From: Gordius sp. MW1
Taxonomy: Eukaryota > Nematomorpha > Gordioida > Gordea > Gordiidae
Direction: 5' to 3'
DNA: 64,000 nt
Assembly: GCA_964036665.1 (NCBI GenBank)
Contig: CAXIYB010000001.1
Span: 1,116,001 to 1,180,000 of the forward strand
Part shown: piece by piece, positions 53,653-64,000 of the stretch
Numbering within the stretch: the first letter of the stretch is position 1
Layout: every line of letters starts with the position of its first letter
Translations under genes and position numbers: made by a program
Notes under the pieces: model-generated
Seen by the model: the letters and a program-made list of their open reading frames with translations, nothing else
Database searches by the model: none
What the model was told of the DNA's origin: nothing

Positions 53653-54467
53653 CCGTCTGTGGGATTTTCAACACGATAAAGAAGAAGAAGAAGCGTGAGT
53701 GGGCGTGAATTTTTTTTTAATACCACCGTGAGTGGGCGGGCCGTGAATAAAAATTTGGGCCCGCGCCCAACATGCATACATAAACACATTGCATACATAC
53801 ATAAATACATTACATTGCCGTGAATAAAAATTTGGGCCCGCGCCCAACATGCATACATACATACATAAACACATTGCATACATACATAAATACATTACAT
53901 ACGTACATACATACCTTAGTACATACATACATACATTGCAACATACATAAATACATTGTATACATACATATATATGTAGAAGATAGCTATATATAAGGAT
54001 ATTTTGCATATCTAATTCATGGTGGCTAAGAATGATTGTGCCAAATTTATTTTATGGATCTTTAAATGTGGTATACACAAATAAATAAATCATTATTTTT
54101 ACATTTTACACATAATTTTACTTTTATTATTCGTCTTCATCATATTTCGAAGCTATATGAAGTCTTAAGTTCAATCTTTTATACCGCCATCTATTATTTG
54201 TTTTAATTTAGATTTTTTTTAAGTTAATAATTTTTGATTATAAAGAGAATTACATATTTTTTGTTGAAATTTGCCGATGTATATCTGAAACCATGGTTGT
54301 AAGTACTAAATCTTTGATTGAAAAATATGGCCAAAATTATGATGTATTGTAAATTCTAAGATTCATTGGAGGAAACTAAAAAAACAATGAATAAATGCGT
54401 TGTCATAAAATTAAAAATTATGTGAAATTGAACGTATGTTTTACCCAGTAGCGTAGTGAGGGGGGGG
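53653..54467 (-). repeat. Linker block R8
   Basis: 815 bp with the R5-type 17-bp deletion. A private change, TACATTGCCGTG for TACATGGCCGTG, occurs near 53815. There are 8 G, and the TATA-like box is at 54176-54183. Confidence 0.93.
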
Positions 54468-57049
54468 ATTTATAGATAAACAGAGAAATATTAAAAATTT
54501 AGACAGAAATTTATCTAATATCCACAAATTTAGACAGAAATTTATAGAATATCCACAAATTTAGAGAGAAATTTCTAAAGAATCAAAATATTTAGACAGA
54601 AATTTATAGAATATCCACAAATTTAGACAAAAATTTAAAAATAATCAAAAAATTTAGACAGAAATTTATCGAATATCCACAAATTTAGACAGAAATTTAT
54701 AGAATATCCACAAATTTAGAGAGAAATTTATAAAATCAAAAAATTTAGACAGAAATATAGAATATCCACAAATTTAGAGAGAAATTTATAAAGAATCAAA
54801 AAATTTAGACAGAAATTTATAGAATATCCACAAATTTAGACAGAAATTTACAAAGAATCAAACAATTTAGACAGAAATTTATAGAATATCCACAAATTTA
54901 GACAAAAATTTAAAAATAATCAAAAAATTTAGACAGAAATTTATCGAATATCCACAAATTTAGACAGAATTTATAGAATATCCACAAATTTAGAGAGAAA
55001 TTTATAGAATATCCACAAATTTAGACAGAACTTTATCGAATATCCACAAATTTCGACAGAAATTTATAGAATTTCCACAAATTTAGACAAAAATTTAAAT
55101 AATCAAAAAATTTAGACAGAAATTTATCGAATATCCACAAATTTAGACAGAAATTTATCGAATATCCACAAATTTAGACAGAAATTTATAGAATATTGTC
55201 AAATTTAGAGAGAAATTTATAAAGAATCAAAAAATTTAGACAGAAATTTATAGAATATCCACAAATTTAGACAAAAATAAAAAATAATCAAAAAATTTAG
55301 ACAGAAATTTATAAAAAAAACCACAAATTTAGAGAGAAATTTATAGAATATCCACAAATTTAGAGAGAAATTTATAAAAAATCAAAAAAATTTAGACAGA
55401 AATTTATCGAATATCCACAAAGTTAGACAGAAATTTATCGAATATCCACAAATTTAGACAGAAATTTATAGAATATCCACAAATTTAGAGAGAAATTTAT
55501 AAAGAATCAAAAAATTTAGACAGAAATTTATAGAATATCCACAAATTTAGAGAGAAATTTATAAAGAATCAAAAAATTTAGACAGAAATTTATAGAATAT
55601 CCACAAATTTAGACAGAAATTTATAAAGAATCAAAAAGTTTAGACAGAAATTTATAGAATATCCACAAATTTAGACAAAAATATAAAAATAATCAAAAAA
55701 TTTAGACAGAAATTTATCCAATATCCACAAATTTAGACAGAATTTATAGAATATCCACAAATTTAGAGAGAAATTTATAGAATATCCACAAATTTAGACA
55801 GAACTTTATCGAATATCCACAAATTTCGACAGAAATTTATAGAATTTCCACAAATTTAGACAAAAATTTAAAAATAAAAAATTTAGACAGAAATTTATCG
55901 AATATCCACAAATTTAGACAGAAATTTATCGAATATCCACAAATTTAGACAGAAATTTATAGAATATTGTCAATATTAGAGAGAAATTTATAAAGAATCA
56001 AAAAATTTAGACAGAAATTTATAGAATATCCACAAATTTAGACAAAAATTAAAAATAATCAAAAAATTTAGACAGAAATTTATAAAAAAAACCACAAATT
56101 TAGAGAGAAATTTATAGAATATCCACAAATTTAGAGAGAAATTTAAAAATAATCAAAAAAATTTAGACAGAAATTTATCGAATATCCACAAAGTTAGACA
56201 GAAATTTATCGAATATCCACAAATTTAGACAGAAATTTATACCACAAATTTAGAGAGAAATTTATAAAGAATCAAAAAATTTAGACAGAAATTTATAGAA
56301 TATCCACAAATTTAGAGAGAAATTTATAAAGAATCAAAAAATTTAGACAGAAATTTATAGAATATCCACAAATTTAGACAGAAATTTATAAAGAATCAAA
56401 AAGTTTAGACAGAAATTTATAGAATATCCACAAATTTAGACAAAAATTTAAAAATAATCAAAAAATTTAGACAGAAATTTATCTAATATCCACAAATTTA
56501 GACAGAAATTTATAGAATATCCACAAATTTAGAGAGAAATTTATAGAATATCCACAAATTTAGACAGAACTTTATCGAATATCCACAAATTTAGACAGAA
56601 ATTTATCGAATATCCACAAATTTAGACAGAAATTTATAGAATATCCACAAATTTAGAGAGAAATTTAAAAAGAATCAAAAAATTTAGACAGAAATTATAG
56701 AATATCCACAAATTTAGACAAAAATTTAAAAATAATCAAAAAATTTAGACAGAAATTTATCGAATATCCACAAATTTAGACAGAAATTTATAGAAAATCC
56801 ACAAATTTAGACAAAAATTTAAAAATAATCAAAAAATTTAGACAGAAATTTATAGAATATCCACAAATTTACACAAAAATATAAAAATAATCCAAAAATT
56901 TAGACAGAAATTTATAGAATATCCACCAATTTAGACAAAAATTTAAAAATAATCAAAAAATTTAGACAGAAATTTATCGAATATCAACAAATTTAGACAA
57001 AAATTTAAAAATAATCAAAAAATTTAGACAGAAATTTATCGAATATCAA
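54468..57049 (-). repeat. 31-bp satellite array Y5 (type Y, 2582 bp)
   Basis: It shares AGACAAAAATATAAAAATA (near 55675) with Y3 at an offset of about 9464 bp, linking R5-Y3-R6 to R8-Y5-R9 as one duplicated segment. Confidence 0.93.
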
Positions 57050-57881
57050 CCGTCTGTGGGATTTTCAACACGATAAAGAAGAAGAAGAAGCGTGAGTGGG
57101 CGTGAATTTTTTTTTAATACCACCGTGAGTGGGCGGGCCGTGAATAAAAATTTGGGCCCGCGCCCAACATGCATACATAAACACATTGCATACATACATA
57201 AATACATTACATGGCCGTGAATAAAAATTTGGGCCCGCGCCCAACATGCATACATACATACATAAACACATTGCATACATACATAAATACATTACATACG
57301 TACATACATACCTTAGTACATACATACATACATTGCATACATAAATACATTGCAACATACATAAATACATTGTATACATACATATATATGTAGAAGATAG
57401 CTATATATAAGGATATTTTGCATATCTAATTCATGGTGGCTAAGAATGATTGTGCCAAATTTATTTTATGGATCTTTAAATGTGGTATACACAAATAAAT
57501 AAATCATTATTTTTACATTTTACACATAATTTTACTTTTATTATTCGTCTTCATCATATTTCGAAGCTATATGAAGTCTTAGGTTCAATCTTTTATACCG
57601 CCATCTATTATTTGTTTTAATTTAGATTTTTTTAAGTTAATAATTTTTGATTATAAAGAGAATTACATATTTTTTGTTGAAATTTGCCGATGTATATCTG
57701 AAACCATGGTTGTAAGTACTAAATCTTTGATTGAAAAATATGGCCAAAATTATGATGTATTGTAAATTCTAAGATTCATTGGAGGAAACTAAAAAAACAA
57801 TGAATAAATGCGTTGTCATAAAATTAAAAATTATGTGAAATTGAACGTATGTTTTACCCAGTAGCGTAGTGAGGGGGGGGG
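57050..57881 (-). repeat. Linker block R9
   Basis: It carries the R6 marks GTCTTAGGTTCAATC and GATTTTTTTAAG, exactly 9464 bp from R6. There are 9 G, and the TATA-like box is at 57590-57597. Confidence 0.93.
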
Positions 57882-58959
57882 ATTTATAGATAAACAGAGA
57901 AATATTAAAAATTTAGACAGAAATTTATCTAATATCCACAAATTTAGACAGAAATTTATAGAATATCCACAAATTTAGAGAGAAATTTCTAAAGAATCAA
58001 AATATTTAGACAGAAATTTATAGAATATCCACAAATTTAGACAAAAATTTAAAAATAATCAAAAAATTTAGACAGAAATTTATCGAATATCCACAAAGCT
58101 AGACAGAAATTTATCGAATATCCACAAATTTAGACAGAAATTTATAGAATATCCACAAATTTAGAGAGAAATTTATAAAGAATCAAAAAATTTAGACAGA
58201 AATTTATAGAATATCCACAAATTTAGAGAGAAATTTATAAAGAATCAAAAAATTTAGACAGAAATTTATAGAATATCCACAAATTTTGACAGAAATTTAT
58301 AAAGAATCAAAAAGTTTAGACAGAAATTTATAGAATATCCACAAATTTAGACAAAAATTTAAAAATAATCAAAAAATTTAGACAGAAATTTATCTAATAT
58401 CCACAAATTTAGACAGAAATTTATAGAATATCCACAAATTTAGAGAGAAATTTATAGAATATCCACAAATTTAGACAGAACTTTATCGAATATCCACAAA
58501 TTTAGACAGAAATTTATCGAATATCCACAAATTTAGACAGAAATTTATAGAATATCCACAAATTTAGAGAGAAATTTAAAAAGAATCAAAAAATTTAGAC
58601 AGAAATTATAGAATATCCACAAATTTAGACAAAAATTTAAAAATAATCAAAAAATTTAGACAGAAATTTATCGAATATCCACAAATTTAGACAGAAATTT
58701 ATAGAAAATCCACAAATTTAGACAAAAAATTAAAATAATCAAAAAATTTAGACAGAAATTTGTAGAATATCCACAAATTTACACAAAAATATAAAAATAA
58801 TCAAAAAATTTAGACAGAAATTTATAGAATATCCACCAATTTAGACAAAAATTTATAAATAATCAAAAAATTTAGACAGAAATTTATCGAATATCAACAA
58901 ATTTAGACAAAAATTTAAAAATAATCAAAAAATTTAGACAGAAATTTATCGAATATCAA
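57882..58959 (-). repeat. 31-bp satellite array Z2 (deleted copy of Z1, 1078 bp)
   Basis: It matches Z1 on both flanks, but the first-array segment and the CCACAAAGCTAGACAG monomer (near 58095) are joined directly. The loss is about 741 bp, close to 24 monomers, with the monomer register kept. GACAAAAAATTAAAATAATC near 58722 is a small private change. Confidence 0.92.
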
Positions 58960-59791
58960 CCGTCTGTGGGATTTTCAACACGATAAAGAAGAAGAAGAAG
59001 CGTGAGTGGGCGTGAATTTTTTTTTAATACCACCGTGAGTGGGCGGGCCGTGAATAAAAATTTGGGCCCGCGCCCAACATGCATACATAAACACATTGCA
59101 TACATACATAAATACATTACATGGCCGTGAATAAAAATTTGGGCCCGCGCCCAACATGCATACATACATACATAAACACATTGCATACATACATAAATAC
59201 ATTACATACGTACATACATACCTTAGTACATACATACATACATTGCATACATAAATACATTGCAACATACATAAATACATTGTATACATACATATAAATG
59301 TAGAAGATAGCTATATATAAGGATATTTTGCATATCTAATTCATGGTGGCTAAGAATGATTGTGCCAAATTTATTTTATGGATCTTTAAATGTGGTATAC
59401 ACAAATAAATAAATCATTATTTTTACATTTTACACATAATTTTACTTTTATTATTCGTCTTCATCATATTTCGAAGCTATATGAAGTCTTAAGTTCAATC
59501 TTTTATACCGCCATCTATTATTTGTTTTAATTTAGATTTTTTTTAAGTTAATAATTTTTGATTATAAAGAGAATTACATATTTTTTGTTGAAATTTGCCG
59601 ATGTATATCTGAAACCATGGTTGTAAGTACTAAATCTTTGATTGAAAAATATGGCCAAAATTATGATGTATTGTAAATTCTAAGATTCATTGGAGGAAAC
59701 TAAAAAAACAATGAATAAATGCGTTGTCATAAAATTAAAAATTATGTGAAGTTGAACGTATGTTTTACCCAGTAGCGTAGTGAGGGGGGGG
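58960..59791 (-). repeat. Linker block R10
   Basis: It carries CATATAAATGTAG (as R0 and R7) and GTGAAGTTGAACG (as R0). There are two GC modules, 8 G, and a TATA-like box at 59500-59507. Confidence 0.93.
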
Positions 59792-61597
59792 ATTTATAGA
59801 TAAACAGAGAAATATTAAAAATTTAGACAGAAATTTATCTAATATCCACAAATTTAGACAGAAATTTATAGAATATCCACAAATTTAGAGAGAAATTTCT
59901 AAAGAATCAAAATATTTAGACAGAAATTTATAGAATATCCACAAATTTAGACAAAAATTTAAAAATAATCAAAAAATTTAGACAGAAATTTATCGAATAT
60001 CCACAAATTTAGACAGAAATTTATAGAATATCCACAAATTTAGAGAGAAATTTATAAAATCAAAAAATTTAGACAGAAATTTATAGAATATCCACAAATT
60101 TAGAGAGAAATTTATAAAGAATCAAAAAATTTAGACAGAAATTTATAGAATATCCACAAATTTAGACAGAAATTTACAAATAATCAAACAATTTAGACAG
60201 AAATTTATAGAATATCCACAAATTTAAACAAAAATTTAAAAATAATCAAAAAATTTAGACAGAAATTTATCGAATATCCACAAATTTAGACAGAATTTAT
60301 AGAATATCCACAAATTTAGAGAGAAATTTATAGAATATCCACAAATTTAGACAGAACTTTATCGAATATCCACAAATTTCGACAGAAATTTATAGAATTT
60401 CCACAAATTTAGACAAAAATTTAAAAATAATCAAAAAATTTAGACAGAAATTTATCGAATATCCACAAATTTAGACAGAAATTTATCGAATATCCACAAA
60501 TTTAGACAGAAATTTATAGAATATTGTCAAATTTAGAGAGAAATTTATAAAGAATCAAAAAATTTAGACAGAAATTTATAGAATATCCACAAATTTAGAC
60601 AAAAATTAAAAATAATCAAAAAATTTAGACAGAAATTTATAAAAAAAACCACAAATTTAGAGAGAAATTTATAGAATATCCACAAATTTAGAGAGAAATT
60701 TAAAAATAATCAAAAAATAGACAGAAATTTATCGAATATCCACAAAGTTATACAGAAATTTATCGAATATCCACAAATATAGACAGAAATTTATAGAATA
60801 TCCACAAATTTAGAGAGAAATTTATAAAGAATCAAAAAATTTAGACAGAAATTTATAGAATATCCACAAATTTAGAGAGAAATTTATAAAGAATCAAAAA
60901 ATTTAGACAGAAATTTATAGAATATCCACAAATTTAGACAGAAATTTATAAAGAATCAAAAAGTTTAGACAGAAATTTATAGAATATCCACAAATTTAGA
61001 CAAAAATTTAAAAATAATCAAAAAATTTAGACAGAAATTTATCTAATATCCACAAATTTAGACAGAAATTTATAGAATATCCACAAATTTAGAGAGAAAT
61101 TTATAGAATATCCACAAATTTAGACAGAACTTTATCGAATTTCCACAAATTTATCGAATATCCACAAATTTAGACAGAAATTTATAGAATATCCACAAAT
61201 TTAGAGAGAAATTTAAAAAGAATCAAAAAATTTAGACAGAAGTTATAGAATATCCACAAATTTAGACAAAAATTTAAAAATAATCAAAAAATTTAGACAG
61301 AAATTTATCGAATATCCACAAATTTAGACAGAAATTTATAGAAAATCCACAAATTTAGACAAAAATTTAAAAATAATCAAAAAATTTAGACAGAAATTTA
61401 TAGAATATCCACAAATTTACACAAAAATATAAAAATAATCAAAAAATTTAGACAGAAATTTATAGAATATCCACCAATTTAGACAAAAATTTAAAAATAA
61501 TCAAAAAATTTAGACAGAAATTTATCGAATATCAACAAATTTAGACAAAAATTTAAAAATAATCAAAAAATTTAGACAGAAATTTATCGAATATCAA
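59792..61597 (-). repeat. 31-bp satellite array after R10 (type Z, 1806 bp)
   Basis: It is closest to the array after R0, sharing AAAAAATAGACAG near 60712, CCACAAATATAGACAG near 60770 and AACTTTATCGAATTTCC near 61130. Private events include a monomer-internal deletion, TTTCCACAAATTTATCG near 61140, CAAAGTTATACAG, and ACAGAAGTTATAG. Confidence 0.92.
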
Positions 61598-62352
61598 CCG
61601 TCTGTGGGATTTTCAACACGATAAAGAAGAAGAAGAAGCGTGAGTGGGCGTGAATTTTTTTTAATACCACCGTGAGTGGGCGGGCCGTGAATAAAAATTT
61701 GGGCCCGCGCCCAACATGCATACATACATACATAAACACATTGCATACATACATAAATACATTACATACGTACATACATACCTTAGTACATACATACATA
61801 CATTGCATACATAAATACATTGCAACATACATAAATACATTGTATACATACATATATATGTAGAAGATAGCTATATATAAGGATATTTTGCATATCTAAT
61901 TCATGGTGGCTAAGAATGATTGTGCCAAATTTATTTTATGGATCTTTAAATGTGGTATACACAAATAAATAAATCATTATTTTTACATTTTACACATAAT
62001 TTTACTTTTATTATTCGTCTTCATCATATTTCGAAGCTATATGAAGTCTTAAGTTCAATCTTTTATACCGCCATCTATTATTTGTTTTAATTTAGATTTT
62101 TTTTAAGTTAATAATTTTTGATTATAAAGAGAATTACATATTTTTTGTTGAAATTTGCCGATGTATATCTGAAACCATGGTTGTAAGTACTAAATCTTTG
62201 ATTGAAAAATATGGCCAAAATTATGATGTATTGTAAATTCTAAGATTCATTGGAGGAAACTAAAAAAACAATGAATAAATGCGTTGTCATAAAATTAAAA
62301 ATTATGTGAAATTGAACGTATGTTTTACCCAGTAGCGTAGTGAGGGGGGGGG
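61598..62352 (-). repeat. Linker block R11 (single GC-hairpin module)
   Basis: 755 bp. Like R1 it has only one GC-hairpin module and an 8-T run before AATACCACC (9 T in the other complete right-arm blocks). Unlike R1 it keeps GGGCCCGCGCCC and GATTGAAAAATATGG. There are 9 G, and the TATA-like box is at 62060-62067. Confidence 0.93.
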
Positions 62353-63759
62353 ATTTATAGATAAACAGAGAAATATTAAAAATTTAGACAGAAATTTATC
62401 TAATATCCACAAATTTAGACAGAAATTTATAGAATATCCACAAATTTAGAGAGAAATTTCTAAAGAATCAAAATATTTAGACAGAAATTATAGAATATCC
62501 ACAAATTTAGACAAAAATTTAAAAATAATCAAAAAATTTAGACAGAAATTTATCGAATATCAACAAATTTAGACAAAAATTTAAAAATAATCAAAAAATT
62601 TAGACAGAAATTTATCGAATATCCACAAATTTAGACAGAAATTTATAGAATATCCACAAATTTAGAGAGAAATTTATAAAATCAAAAAATTTAGACAGAA
62701 ATTTATAGAATATCCACAAATTTAGAGAGAAATTTATAAAGAATCAAAAAATTTAGACAGAAATTTATAGAATATCCACAAATTTAGACAGAAATTTACA
62801 AAGAATCAAAAAATTTAGACAGAAATTTATAGAATATCCACAAATTTAGACAAAAATTTAAAAATAATCAAAAAATTTAGACAGAAATTTATCGAATATC
62901 CACAAATTTAGACAGAATTTATAGAATATCCACAAATTTAGAGAGAAATTTATAGAATATCCACAAATTTAGACAGAACTTTATCGAATATCCACAAATT
63001 TCGACAGAAATTTATAGAATATCCACAAATTTAGACAAAAATTTAAAAATAATCAAAAAATTTAGACAGAAATTTATCGAATATCCACAAATTTAGACAG
63101 AAATTTATCGAATATCCACAAATTTAGACAGAAATTTATAGAATATTGTCAAATTTAGAGAGAAATTTATAAAGAATCAAAAAATTTAGACAGAAATTTA
63201 TAGAATATCCACAAATTTAGACAAAATTAAAAATAATCAAAAAATTTAGACAGAAATTTATAGAATATCCACAAATTTAGAGAGAAATTTATAAAGAATC
63301 AAAATATTTAGACAGAAATTTATAGAATATCCACAAATTTAGACAAAAATTTAAAAATAATCAAAAAATTCACACAGAAATTTATCGAATATCCACAAAT
63401 TTAGACAGAAATTTATAGAATATCCACAACAAAAATTTAAAAATAATCAAAAAATTTAGACAGAAATTTATCTAATATCCACAAATTTAGACAGAAATTT
63501 ATAGAATACCCACAAATTTAGAGAGAAATTTAAAAAGAATCAAAAAATTTAGACAGAAATTATAGAATATCCACAAATTTAGACAAAAATTTAAAAATAA
63601 TCAAAAAATTTAGACAGAAATTTATCGAATATCAACAAATTTAGACAAAAATTTAAAAATAATCAAAAAATTTAGACAGAAATTTATCGAATATCAACAA
63701 ATTTAGACAAAAATTTAAAAATAATCAAAAAATTTAGACAGAAATTTATCAAATATCAA
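62353..63759 (-). repeat. 31-bp satellite array after R11 (type X-like, 1407 bp, rearranged)
   Basis: It starts as type X (ACAGAAATTATAG, TATCAACAAATTTAG dimer) and stays collinear for roughly 0.9 kb, then jumps. CCACAACAAAAATTTAA near 63424 is a partial-monomer deletion. The end holds TATCAACAAATTTAGAC twice ahead of the border (near 63630 and 63692), where X and Y arrays have it once. Confidence 0.9.
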
Positions 63760-64000
63760 CCGTCTGTGGGATTTTCAACACGATAAAGAAGAAGAAGAAG
63801 CGTGAGTGGGCGTGAATTTTTTTTTAATACCACCGTGAGTGGGCGGGCCGTGAATAAAAATTTGGGCCCGCGCCCAACATGCATACATAAACACATTGCA
63901 TACATACATAAATACATTACATGGCCGTGAATAAAAATTTGGGCCCGCGCCCAACATGCATACATACATACATAAACACATTGCATACATACATAAATAC
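63760..64000 (-). repeat. Linker block R12 (cut by window end)
   Basis: It starts at CCGTCTGTGGG and contains the GAA run, both CGTGAGTGGGCG 12-mers and two GC-hairpin modules before the window ends inside the tetranucleotide tract. The preceding array ends TTTATCAAATATCAAC, where others have TTTATCGAATATCAAC. Confidence 0.93.

Noticed and set aside
28705-64000. Right arm as an assembly or library foldback of the left arm
   Set aside because: Unit lengths, array types and block variants differ systematically between arms, which a mirrored artefact would not produce.
1-64000. tRNA, rRNA, histone or transposase genes
   Set aside because: No cloverleaf with A and B boxes, no conserved rRNA words and no recognisable transposase or reverse-transcriptase motif were found by eye on either strand.

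Overview
The window is a gene-poor, extremely AT-rich satellite locus from a eukaryote, most likely an animal and plausibly an arthropod. The support is indirect: no credible coding density, no ribosome-binding sites or operons, several nested levels of tandem repeat, and short ends resembling hAT transposons. I cannot name the species. The open frames inside the arrays are translations of a TGTA tetranucleotide tract or of the G/C minisatellite, and are not genes.

Layout. Positions 1-24966 are the left arm, 24967-28136 a non-satellite spacer, and 28137-64000 the right arm. Both arms are built from the same two parts: an array of 31-bp monomers, and a roughly 0.83-kb linker block. The left arm reads on the plus strand and the right arm on the minus strand, so the window is a very large inverted repeat around a 3.2-kb spacer, and both arms run off the window. 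The arms are not mirror copies. Left units are mostly 2.77-2.81 kb and right units mostly 3.39-3.48 kb, with some of 1.9-2.65 kb.

Linker block. In plus (left-arm) order it holds a poly-C tract of 8-12 C, a 14-bp segment resembling a hAT terminus, about 470 bp of AT-rich sequence with an AGATGGCGG motif abutting TATAAAAG, a TGTA-type tetranucleotide tract, one or two 77-bp modules ending in a GC-rich hairpin, two copies of CGCCCACTCACG, and a CTT run. Apart from poly-C length, left blocks 2-8 are the same length.

Arrays. The 31-bp arrays fall into discrete types with exactly conserved lengths. Type B is 1938 bp four times and type A is 1973 bp twice (left arm). Type X is 2646 bp twice and type Y is 2582 bp four times plus 2584 bp once (right arm). 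On top of this the right arm carries a 6872-bp tandem duplication, a 9464-bp-offset duplication in which one copy has lost about 741 bp, and a partial repeat of its first units about 31.08 kb downstream. The pattern fits repeated unequal exchange with registration at the 31-bp monomer.

Spacer. From left to right it contains a 122-127-bp tandem repeat (2.3 copies), an unrecognised minus-strand open frame of 93 codons, about 700 bp of plain AT-rich sequence, a C-run/G-run minisatellite of about 21 copies (roughly 66 bp each), and 474 bp of AT-rich then A/C-skewed sequence. The promoter-like motif in every block points toward this spacer from both arms, so if it is active the locus would be transcribed convergently. 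That is an inference from sequence alone.
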